Source of the DNA: Gemmatimonadaceae bacterium
GTDB lineage: Bacteria; Gemmatimonadota; Gemmatimonadetes; Gemmatimonadales; Gemmatimonadaceae
Length of the DNA stretch: 64,000 nt
Assembly (NCBI GenBank): GCA_025358925.1
Contig: JANYHT010000037.1
Coordinates: forward strand, 28,501-92,500
Direction of reading: 5' to 3'
The translations under genes and the position numbers were made by a program. Within the stretch, counting starts at the first letter, position 1; each line of letters starts with the position of its first letter. Below, piece by piece: positions 24,617 through 32,109 of this stretch. The notes under the pieces were generated by a model. The model was not told the origin of the DNA. It saw only the letters and a program-made list of their open reading frames with translations, and made no database searches.

Positions 24617-25540
24617 ATGCTGATCCGACGCTCCGACGACTTGAAATCGTCGGATATCACACCCGAGTCCGTCTGCCTTGATCGACGCCAATTTGTTGGT
24701 ACGGCCGGTGCGCTCGCACTCGGTTCCGTGCTCACACCGGCGACGTTACAGGCGCTCAGTCGCACCGGTGGACAGCCAGGGACAAGCGAGAAACTTACTC
24801 GCGAAGCGGACGCGACCAGTTACAACAATTTCTACGAGTTCGGCACTGATAAAGATGAACCAAAAGATCAGGCCAAAAATTTTATAACCAAGCCGTGGAC
24901 CATTTCAGTGGACGGCATGGTCAAGCAGCCAAAGACATTTGCGTTCGACGATCTGATCAAGGGACTCGCGCTGCAGGATCGCGTCTATCGTCATCGCTGT
25001 GTCGAAGCGTGGTCAATGGTCATTCCGTGGCAGGGCGTGCAGGTGCGCGATGTGATCAATCGTTGCGACCCGTTGCCCAGCGCAAAGTTTGTAGAGTTTA
25101 CCACGCTGCTCGATCCGACCCGCATGCCCGGTCAGCGCCGATCAGTTTTGCCGTGGCCGTACACGGAAGCATTGCGACTGGACGAAGCGATGCACCCGCT
25201 CGCGTTGCTGGTGACGGGTATGTACGGCAAGCCGTTGCCCAATCAAAATGGAGCGCCGCTCAAGTTAGTGGTGCCGTGGAAATACGGATTCAAGGGCGGC
25301 AAATCTATTGTGCGCCTCCGCTTCACCGACACGATGCCGCACACGACGTGGAACGATGCAGCGCCGAGTGAATATGGTTTTTTCGCGAATGTGAATCCGA
25401 CGGTCGATCATCCACGGTGGACGCAAGCGAAAGAGCGTCGCATTGGGCAGTTTCTTAAAATTCCGACGTTGATGTTCAACGGGTACGGCCAACAAGTCGC
25501 GTCGCTCTATTCGGGCATGGACTTAAGGAAATCCTATTGA
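24617..25540 (+). CDS. msrP: protein-methionine-sulfoxide reductase catalytic subunit MsrP
   Basis: 307 residues. MsrP is a periplasmic molybdopterin enzyme that repairs oxidised methionines. A twin-arginine signal is visible (DRRQFVGTAGALALGSVL near residue 22). The molybdenum-ligand Cys lies in YRHRCVEAWSMVIPW near residue 137, and the pterin-binding region is rich in W/P segments such as VVPWKYGFKGGKS. The overlapping next gene encodes the heme partner MsrQ. The ATG at 24617 has no strong ribosome-binding site. Confidence 0.93.
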   Translation: MLIRRSDDLKSSDITPESVCLDRRQFVGTAGALALGSVLTPATLQALSRTGGQPGTSEKLTREADATSYNNFYEFGTDKDEPKDQAKNFITKPWTISVDGMVKQPKTFAFDDLIKGLALQDRVYRHRCVEAWSMVIPWQGVQVRDVINRCDPLPSAKFVEFTTLLDPTRMPGQRRSVLPWPYTEALRLDEAMHPLALLVTGMYGKPLPNQNGAPLKLVVPWKYGFKGGKSIVRLRFTDTMPHTTWNDAAPSEYGFFANVNPTVDHPRWTQAKERRIGQFLKIPTLMFNGYGQQVASLYSGMDLRKSY

Positions 25541-26226
25541 GTTCCATGAATCGCGCAGCAATCGACGCGCAGCTCACGCGGATTGAACCGTGGATGCGTC
25601 GATGGCTGCGGCCCGCGCTGTGGGCGCTGGTGCTGGTGCCCGCGCCCGTCTTGGTCGCGCAGGCGTTACTCGATCAACTGGGCGCCAACCCCATTCGCGA
25701 GACCGAACACTTCACGGGCGAGTGGGCGCTGCGTTTACTCGCGTGCTCCTTAGCCGTGACGCCACTGATGCGCCTAACGCATTGGGGATGGCTCGTGACG
25801 CAGCGCCGATTTCTCGGTCTCGCCGCATTCTATTGGGCGATGGCGCACCTGTGCGTCTACATTGGTCTCGATATGTTTTTCGATGTCCATGACATCGTCA
25901 CGGACGTGCTCAAGCACTTGTACATCACGTTGGGCATGCTCGCGTTTCTGCTTATGATCCCGTTGGCGATCACGTCAACGAAAGCGTGGATTAAGCGACT
26001 CGGCGGGCGCAAATGGAATGTGTTGCATCGACTTGTGTACGTGTCAGCAGTAGCGGCCTGCATTCACTATATCTGGGGCCAAAAGAAGGACATTGAGGAG
26101 CCATTAATGTACGCGGGGGTGTTTGCCGTGCTCTTCGCGTTTCGCATTTTTTGGCCGCGAAGGGGCGCGAAGTCGCGTGCGACGGAGCGAGGCACCGATG
26201 ACAAAACGCCATCGCCAGCGGTGTGA
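25537..26226 (+). CDS. msrQ: heme-binding membrane subunit MsrQ
   Basis: 229 residues, ferric-reductase-like membrane protein that passes quinol electrons to MsrP. About six hydrophobic helices: WALVLVPAPVLVAQALL, LRLLACSLAVTPLMRL, AAFYWAMAHLCVYI, LYITLGMLAFLLMIPL, and others, with histidines for heme in AHLCVY, WNVLHRLVYV and ACIHYIW. The TTG at 25537 overlaps the MsrP stop (TTGA) and has AAGGA 7 bases upstream; ATG 25546 is the alternative. The tail is short and polar. Confidence 0.92.
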   Translation: MSSMNRAAIDAQLTRIEPWMRRWLRPALWALVLVPAPVLVAQALLDQLGANPIRETEHFTGEWALRLLACSLAVTPLMRLTHWGWLVTQRRFLGLAAFYWAMAHLCVYIGLDMFFDVHDIVTDVLKHLYITLGMLAFLLMIPLAITSTKAWIKRLGGRKWNVLHRLVYVSAVAACIHYIWGQKKDIEEPLMYAGVFAVLFAFRIFWPRRGAKSRATERGTDDKTPSPAV

Positions 26227-26356
26227 CGGTTTGGGCGGTGTAAGCGTCCTGTAGGTGGAGATTACGGACCCTGACGCCGATGTTGGTTGTCGGGTCCGCG
26301 CGCGTCTGTCACTGACTGATCGCGCACGGCCGCAATCGTATCCCCTACTCCTCCCA

Positions 26357-29188
26357 ATGGCCACGACATCCGACGTTTTTACGCGTCGATCAGGCCAGTA
26401 TCCGAGCGTTGCGGTCCGCGCATCGCAGAGCGTTCCGGCTGTTCCGTTGGATGTGTTTCCACGGAGCTGGAACACGGTACTGTTCGTTGGCATGATCGCG
26501 TACGCCGCTGTCATGGCGACTTGGCTGACGGCAAATACGCTGTTGAGCGAACCGCTCGACGTACTGCGCACGTTGGCACCGCACGCACTCACGTCTACGG
26601 CCTCCGTCCTGGCTTTCCGCGCGGCAAGCGCGCGGACACTCGACCATGGCGCGCGCCGATTTTGGCGATCCGTCGGACTGTCGCAACTGATTTTCGTATT
26701 GCGTGATGTGTCCCTGCTGCTCGCCCACGGCGGAACACACGCGCGCTCAGATGCTACACCGTTCATCTCGCAGTTGCTGCTACTCTATGCACTGCTACAA
26801 TTGCCGAGTGCACCGCGAACCGCGTCTGATCGCAGCAAATTGGCGCTCGATGTGGCGACGGTATTGATAGGTGGATTGCTTGTCGTGTGGGTGGATTGGT
26901 ACTCGGCGCAGACGCATGGGCTGCAGTACACGCTGCGCGCATTTGTGCTGCCGCACGCCGCGGCGATTGGGGATCTCTTACTCCTATTTATCGCGTCGTT
27001 AGGATGGCGACGTACGGCGTTGCAGCACCAAGCGAACGTGTTGGTTCTACTGTCCGTCGCCCTGCTGGTGCACTTTCTGGCAAATGTTGCCATGGTCGTC
27101 CAAATGATGGGCGGCGCCGACGTGAACAATTGGGAAATTGCTGCGGCGCCGATCAGTACAGTGCTTATCGCGCTCGCGGCGTGGGTAAAGTGCGCGACCG
27201 TGTCGCAGCGCCAAGTGCGAGCGTACACCATGACATCGCATTCCCAAGCGGATAGTAGTCTGATTCCCTTCGCGGCTGTCTTACCTGGATTTGTCCTATT
27301 GTTGGTCGCCGCTTTTAACCAGACGGCGCAGCCATTGGGCGGGCTCGCGGTTGGTGCGGCTGCTTTAACTGGTCTTGCGTTTGTCCGACAACTGTTGTCA
27401 GCACGCGAAACCGTGCGGGCGCTGCAGGAATCGACCGCGCGTAACAATGAGGCGCGATTTCGCGCGCTCGTTCAGCACTCAAGTGATGTCATTACCATAG
27501 TCGATGCCGACGGTACGATTCGATACGTGAGTCCGTCTGTCGCGACCGTGCTTGGTCATGATCCAGCGAAGCTACTCAACACGTCGCTCGCCTCGTTGCT
27601 ACATCCCGACGATGTTGCGTCGGCGACGGCGTTTCTCGCCGACCTCGCCCTCACGCCGCGCACGCGGAACGTGGCCCTCGCGACGGCCGGCGCGCGTTCG
27701 CAGGAGTGGCGTATCGCCCACGTTAACGGGAGTTGGATGACCGTGGACAACGTGGGTACGAATTTGTTAGCGGAGCCGGTGATTGGTGGACTCGTGCTGA
27801 ACACGCGCGACGTTACCGAGCAAGCGGTCATCAAGCATCAATATATGCATCAGGCATTTCACGATCCGCTGACAGATCTGGCGAATCGCTCACTGTTTCT
27901 ATATCAGGTTGGCAGCGCCCTCGCGCGCGCCGCGCGACCCGGTACTCCAGTCACCGTAATCTTCCTCGATCTCGATAATTTTAAAACTGTTAACGATTCA
28001 CTTGGACATGCCGAAGGAGATCGCATGCTCGTCGAGGCTGCGCGTCGCCTCTCGCAGTGTGTGCGGGAGAGTGACCTCATTGCCCGACTCGGCGGGGACG
28101 AATTTGCGGTTTTGGTTGAACAGATGGATTACGACGGTGACGTGTTGGCCATCGCTGATCGTATCCGCGACGCTCTGGCAGAACCGTTTGAGTTAGTTGG
28201 TCGACAGGTGACGGTCAGCGCCAGTATTGGCATCGCTCGGAACAGCGCGCAGTGTACGACGAGTGATCTGGTACGGAATGCCGATCTGGCGATGTACGTT
28301 GCCAAAACGAGAGGCAAAGGGCAGTACGTATTGTTTGAGCCCAGCATGCACGAAGCGGCGCTGGAGCGATTGGTCGTCGAAGTTGATTTGCGTCGCGCCA
28401 TCGAACGCGAAGAGTTTTTTCTTGAGTATCAGCCTATTGTCGTCCTCGAGACCGGCGAGATCATCGGAGCGGAGGCCCTCGTTCGCTGGTGCTGCCGAGA
28501 GCGCGGAACGGTACCGCCGAGTGTGTTCATTCCGATTGCGGAAGAAACGGGATTGATCACGGCACTCGGGCGTTGGGTTTTGCGCCGTGCGTGTCGAACA
28601 GCCAAGCAATGGGAGCGCGAGCGTGGGTCGACGATGCGTATCACCGTCAATTTGTCCGGACGTCAACTACAGGAACCGGGCGTTGTCGAAGACGTGCGGT
28701 TGGCCCTCGTGGACTCGGGTCTAGACCCAAGTCACCTCGTGCTCGAGATTACAGAGAGCATGCTGATGCACAATACCGACATGTCGATGACGCGCCTGAT
28801 GGCGCTCAAATCACTCGGCATTTCACTGGCAATTGACGATTTCGGAACCGGATACTCCTCGCTAAGCTATCTTCAACGCTACCCGATCGACATTCTCAAG
28901 ATCGATAAGGCGTTTGTGGATGTCATCGACAGAGGAGGCGAAGGTCCGGTGTTGGCCAGTGCGATCGTGGCGCTTGGGGAAACGTTGCGGCTGAATACCG
29001 TGGCGGAAGGCATTGAGCGTGAGTCACAACGTGCGCAATTAATTGCGCTGGGTTGTGAACTCGGACAAGGATTTTTGTTCTCCAAACCGCTCGACGCGGA
29101 GGAATTTTGGGCGCTTCTGCAATCCCGTGCGACAGACTCGTCCGGCGCCGCGCATCGGCCTCGTGAATTAGGTGCACAAGCCGCTTAA
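26357..29188 (+). CDS. membrane-bound PAS-GGDEF-EAL protein (c-di-GMP turnover)
   Basis: 943 residues. About seven to nine hydrophobic helices fill residues ~35-340. A PAS domain (VQHSSDVITIVDADGTIRYV near residue 370) follows, then a GGDEF domain with an intact GGDEF near 579, then an EAL domain with intact AEALVRW near 702, TVNLSGRQLQ, EITESML and IDDFGTGYSSLSYL. Both diguanylate cyclase and phosphodiesterase residues are present, so the direction of activity cannot be read. The motif context suggests control of motility or biofilm. ATG 26357 is preferred over an upstream start. The 130-base gap upstream holds only a weak 7-base inverted repeat. Confidence 0.93.
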   Translation: MATTSDVFTRRSGQYPSVAVRASQSVPAVPLDVFPRSWNTVLFVGMIAYAAVMATWLTANTLLSEPLDVLRTLAPHALTSTASVLAFRAASARTLDHGARRFWRSVGLSQLIFVLRDVSLLLAHGGTHARSDATPFISQLLLLYALLQLPSAPRTASDRSKLALDVATVLIGGLLVVWVDWYSAQTHGLQYTLRAFVLPHAAAIGDLLLLFIASLGWRRTALQHQANVLVLLSVALLVHFLANVAMVVQMMGGADVNNWEIAAAPISTVLIALAAWVKCATVSQRQVRAYTMTSHSQADSSLIPFAAVLPGFVLLLVAAFNQTAQPLGGLAVGAAALTGLAFVRQLLSARETVRALQESTARNNEARFRALVQHSSDVITIVDADGTIRYVSPSVATVLGHDPAKLLNTSLASLLHPDDVASATAFLADLALTPRTRNVALATAGARSQEWRIAHVNGSWMTVDNVGTNLLAEPVIGGLVLNTRDVTEQAVIKHQYMHQAFHDPLTDLANRSLFLYQVGSALARAARPGTPVTVIFLDLDNFKTVNDSLGHAEGDRMLVEAARRLSQCVRESDLIARLGGDEFAVLVEQMDYDGDVLAIADRIRDALAEPFELVGRQVTVSASIGIARNSAQCTTSDLVRNADLAMYVAKTRGKGQYVLFEPSMHEAALERLVVEVDLRRAIEREEFFLEYQPIVVLETGEIIGAEALVRWCCRERGTVPPSVFIPIAEETGLITALGRWVLRRACRTAKQWERERGSTMRITVNLSGRQLQEPGVVEDVRLALVDSGLDPSHLVLEITESMLMHNTDMSMTRLMALKSLGISLAIDDFGTGYSSLSYLQRYPIDILKIDKAFVDVIDRGGEGPVLASAIVALGETLRLNTVAEGIERESQRAQLIALGCELGQGFLFSKPLDAEEFWALLQSRATDSSGAAHRPRELGAQAA

Positions 29189-30365
29189 AGGCGATGTAGG
29201 ACCAACGCTCGTCTCGTTCGATGCATTTGCTGTAACGGCACCCGGCCTGGCACCGCTGGTCGCTCGTGAACTCACAACGATGGGCATTGTGCCGCGTGCA
29301 GTGAGTGATGCGGGCGTTGCCTTTGATGCGGATGCCGAAAGTTTGCTGCGCGCCAATCTCTGGTCGCGCATGTCGAGCCGCGTGTTAGTACGGCTGGCAA
29401 CGTTTGAAGCACGCGACTTTGCGACGCTCGAAAAACTTGCAACGCGCATGTCATGGGGGCGCGTGCTGGCGCCTGGTTCGCTGGCGCGCCTGCGCGTCAC
29501 GTGTCGCAAGTCGCGACTCTACCACTCCGATGCGGTCGCGGAGCGCATCGCACGCGGTATCGAGCGCTCGATCAAAGGCGCTCGTGTCGAAGCCCATTCG
29601 CCGGATGAAGAAGACGCTGACGTTGCGACGGCCGCACAGCTGATCGTCGTGCGTTTTGATCACGATCAATGCACAATCAGTGCGGATAGCTCGGGCGAGT
29701 TGCTTCATCGCCGCGGGTGGCGGCAAGCAATCGCGAAGGCGCCGCTGCGTGAAACACTCGCGGCGGCCATGCTGACTGCGTGTGAGTGGACCGGTGAAGT
29801 TCCGCTCGTCGATCCCTTTTGCGGATCGGGGACGATCGGCATCGAGGCGGCTCTCATCGCGCGCAATATTGCGCCCGGGTTGCACCGCACCTTTGCGCTG
29901 GAGCAATGGCCGGGGCACGACGCGGTGGAAGCCACCCGTGTGCGTGCAGACGCACGGGCAGCCATGCGACCATCCAATGGTGTGCACATTGTCCTTACCG
30001 ACCGCGATGCAGGCGCCTGTGAAGCAACGCAAGCGAACGCTGAACGGGCCGGCGTATTAGACGATATCGCGATTGCACAACAACCGCTCTCGGAGACTGA
30101 TCTTGCAGCAATTGGTGAGGCGGGTCTCGTCCTCACCAACCCACCCTATGGTCTTCGTGTTAGTGACGGCGCCGACTTGCGCAGTTTGTTCGCGCGTATG
30201 GGCGATGTGCTGCGCGCGGGCGGGAAGGGCTGGCGCCTTGCCATGCTCGTGCCCGACAAGCAACTCTCGGCGCAACTGCGTATCCCGATGGACACGCGGT
30301 TGCGCACGAGTAATGGCGGAATTGCGGTGACGGTCGAGATGACGCGTGCGAAAGGCACGCGGTAG
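29172..30365 (+). CDS. THUMP-domain RNA methyltransferase (RlmL/YpsC type)
   Basis: 397 residues. The N-terminal part (FDAFAVTAPGLAPLVAREL) and a THUMP-like region precede a methyltransferase with SAM motif LVDPFCGSGTIGIEAAL near residue 214 and catalytic NPPYG (VLTNPPYGLRV) near 322. This family makes m2G in 23S rRNA (E. coli RlmL N-terminal half) or in tRNA. It lacks the RlmK half of the E. coli fusion, like Bacillus YpsC. The GTG start lies inside the 3' end of the GGDEF-EAL gene (17-base overlap). Confidence 0.88.
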   Translation: MHKPLKGDVGPTLVSFDAFAVTAPGLAPLVARELTTMGIVPRAVSDAGVAFDADAESLLRANLWSRMSSRVLVRLATFEARDFATLEKLATRMSWGRVLAPGSLARLRVTCRKSRLYHSDAVAERIARGIERSIKGARVEAHSPDEEDADVATAAQLIVVRFDHDQCTISADSSGELLHRRGWRQAIAKAPLRETLAAAMLTACEWTGEVPLVDPFCGSGTIGIEAALIARNIAPGLHRTFALEQWPGHDAVEATRVRADARAAMRPSNGVHIVLTDRDAGACEATQANAERAGVLDDIAIAQQPLSETDLAAIGEAGLVLTNPPYGLRVSDGADLRSLFARMGDVLRAGGKGWRLAMLVPDKQLSAQLRIPMDTRLRTSNGGIAVTVEMTRAKGTR

Positions 30366-30368
30366 CGC

Positions 30369-30806
30369 CTACACGCGATAGTCGTCGGCGCGCCAGGACT
30401 TGATCTGCGATTTGATCTCTTTGCCTGTCATCGCCGGATTCGCGATCACCTGACGCACGAGTTCCGGTACCTCTGCGTCTGACGCGAAGCGGATTGCGAT
30501 GAGGTGCGCGGGATGGATCGACGAAATACTTGCTTGCAAATCCGCCGGGAGGATGCGTGCGAAGCGCGTCTGTTCCTCGAAACGAATGACGCGATTCTGC
30601 GCCTGTAGTGCAAAGACGCGCGCGTACCACGTTGTCCCAACGAGTGCGAGCGCACCCACGAGTTCAAAATGCGTGGTGGCGTCACGTTGTGTCAGCGCGC
30701 GATAGATGGCCCACACGAGATAAACAACGGCGAGGAGAACGGTGACATAGTGATAGCCCGGTACGAATCGCGCGTGATTGCCGAAGTTTTGATTGTCGCT
30801 GGACAC
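30369..30806 (-). CDS. DUF6526-like small membrane protein
   Basis: 145 residues. It opens with NQNFGNHARFVPGYHYV and has two membrane helices (VTVLLAVVYLVWAIYRAL and FELVGALALVGTTWYARVFAL), then a soluble helical part with RFEEQTRFARILP. This matches the DUF6526 pattern known in Bacteroidota and related bacteria. No function is known. It is convergent with the methyltransferase gene (3 bases between stops) and lies downstream of the kinase and pnuC genes on the same strand. Confidence 0.7.
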   Translation of the reverse strand: MSSDNQNFGNHARFVPGYHYVTVLLAVVYLVWAIYRALTQRDATTHFELVGALALVGTTWYARVFALQAQNRVIRFEEQTRFARILPADLQASISSIHPAHLIAIRFASDAEVPELVRQVIANPAMTGKEIKSQIKSWRADDYRV

Positions 30807-30851
30807 GGAAAAATCCTATGAGAAGGGAAAAGATGCAGCAGCGAGTTTCGC

Positions 30852-31403
30852 CTAACGCTGATCCATTCGCAAGCGCACCGCGTCAATTGTCGCCGTGGCG
30901 AGCGCAAATCGCGCTTCCCAGTTCCCGTGAATATGCGTGACGTTTGCGTGAAAGCGGGCGAGGGTCTCCACAAATTGCTGCTGTATATCGTCACGATGAT
31001 CACCACGGTCTCGCACCGGGTCGGCAACCCACGGGACGTCAGTGTCGAGGAGGAAATACATATCCGCGAGCCGAGTGCGCGCGGCATCCTCAATGAATGA
31101 CGGACACTGCCCGAAATAGTGATGACTGTAGACGACCGTGCTTACGAGGTCGGTGTCCTGTATTAACAGTGACGTGGCACGCGCAATGTATGTGTCTTCG
31201 AGCGCCATCTGCCCGCGCGCAATGGGTTCGGTGTCGTGCTCAGTGAGCGATGCCCCTTTGGCAATCGCGTAGTCACGCACGAACTCCGGAACGAACGCGA
31301 CACCATAGTGCGCGGCGAGCTGCATAGCCAACGTCGTCTTGCCAACCGACTCTGACCCGGTCAGAACGATGCGGGTGACGTGCGGGAGCGCGATCGTTTC
31401 CAT
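30852..31403 (-). CDS. NadR-like P-loop kinase (ribosylnicotinamide or thiamine-type kinase)
   Basis: 183 residues. Walker A is TGSESVGKTTLAMQLA near residue 16, and the NadR-type segment AFVPEFVRDYAIAKG near 40, with LQ..DTDLVSTVVYSHHYFG as the Asp/Thr-rich part and YFLLDTDVPWVADPVRDRG near 135. This corresponds to the C-terminal ribosylnicotinamide kinase domain of NadR without the N-terminal adenylyltransferase. The start ATG 31403 overlaps the 3' end of the pnuC gene by 43 bases. Kinase plus PnuC means import with metabolic trapping by phosphorylation. The substrate could be nicotinamide riboside, or thiamine given the TPP riboswitch next door. Confidence 0.75.
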   Translation of the reverse strand: METIALPHVTRIVLTGSESVGKTTLAMQLAAHYGVAFVPEFVRDYAIAKGASLTEHDTEPIARGQMALEDTYIARATSLLIQDTDLVSTVVYSHHYFGQCPSFIEDAARTRLADMYFLLDTDVPWVADPVRDRGDHRDDIQQQFVETLARFHANVTHIHGNWEARFALATATIDAVRLRMDQR

Positions 31404-31972
31404 TCGAAGTGGCCAAAGATGGCGAGGACGAGAAATACGGCGTACAACACGGCCGTGAGGCGCAGTCCGCGCACGATGAATAGTCCCACATACACCGCAT
31501 CGAGCGCCGCCCATAACGCCCAGTTTTCCAACAATTTCCGTGTCATCATCCACTGCGCCACGAGGCTCAACGCCACCAGTGCCGCATCAAGCAGCGGTAA
31601 TTTCGCGCCGGGGATGCGGGATGTTATGGTGAACAGCACGAACCACGTGCCGAGCGCGATCAACAACAGCACGGTGGCGAGGCGAAGCGACGTGCGCGCT
31701 ACCAGTACTGGCGCACGCTCGGTGCCGCCGTAGAGCCAGTGCCACCAGCCGTAAAAGGACAGTACGAAATACACGACCTGCAAGCCGGTGTCGGAATACA
31801 AGCCCGCGCGGCCAAACACCACGATGTAAAAGCCCGCGTTGAGCACGCCGAACGGCCAATTCCAGATGTTCTCGCGTGTGGCGAGATACACGCTCAGTAC
31901 GCCGCAGACAAAGCCAAACAGTTCCGCGCAGGAGCTGCCGTGCGTGATGAGCCAGTCGCAAAAGTCGTTCAT
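31361..31972 (-). CDS. PnuC-family vitamin transporter (nicotinamide riboside or thiamine)
   Basis: 203 residues, about seven helices including AELFGFVCGVLSVYLATREN, WNWPFGVLNAGFYIVVFG with the family W-x-W motif, and VVYFVLSFYGWWHWLYGG. PnuC proteins are energy-independent channels trapped by downstream kinases; PnuT relatives carry thiamine. It is divergent from the thiamine-riboswitch-controlled receptor gene with 48 bases to the riboswitch. It shares its operon with the NadR-like kinase. Specificity cannot be read by eye. Start ATG 31972; an upstream in-frame start adds 10 residues. Confidence 0.82.
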   Translation of the reverse strand: MNDFCDWLITHGSSCAELFGFVCGVLSVYLATRENIWNWPFGVLNAGFYIVVFGRAGLYSDTGLQVVYFVLSFYGWWHWLYGGTERAPVLVARTSLRLATVLLLIALGTWFVLFTITSRIPGAKLPLLDAALVALSLVAQWMMTRKLLENWALWAALDAVYVGLFIVRGLRLTAVLYAVFLVLAIFGHFEWKRSRSRTSPASF

Positions 31973-32020
31973 AAATGGAAAGCTATCCACGGGCGCGTGC
32001 ACCGATTATGGTTGATGCAC

Positions 32021-32105
32021 ATGACCGGGGTGCCACGCCGCTAATGAGCGTTGGCTGAGAGAGTCCCGTAGAACCTGATCCGGCTCGTACCGGCGTAGGG
32101 AGTCC
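32021..32105 (+). promoter_or_regulatory. TPP (THI-box) riboswitch
   Basis: The conserved parts are in order and in good register: CCGGGGTGCC, a variable stem, GGCTGAGAGAGTCCC, GAACCTGATCCGG, and CCGGCGTAGGGAGTC. These match the THI-box core (GGGGTGC, CTGAGA, ACCTGAT, GCGTAGGGA). The 3' conserved strand carries GGGAG at 32098-32102, 7 bases before the ATG at 32110, so ligand binding could directly hide the ribosome-binding site. Thiamine pyrophosphate should repress the receptor gene. No hairpin-and-T-run expression platform is seen. Confidence 0.93.
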
Positions 32106-32109
32106 AACG

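Noticed and set aside
26227..26356. Riboswitch for c-di-GMP upstream of the GGDEF-EAL gene
   Set aside because: Only a 7-base inverted repeat CGGACCC/GGGTCCG is present; the conserved GEMM core is not found.
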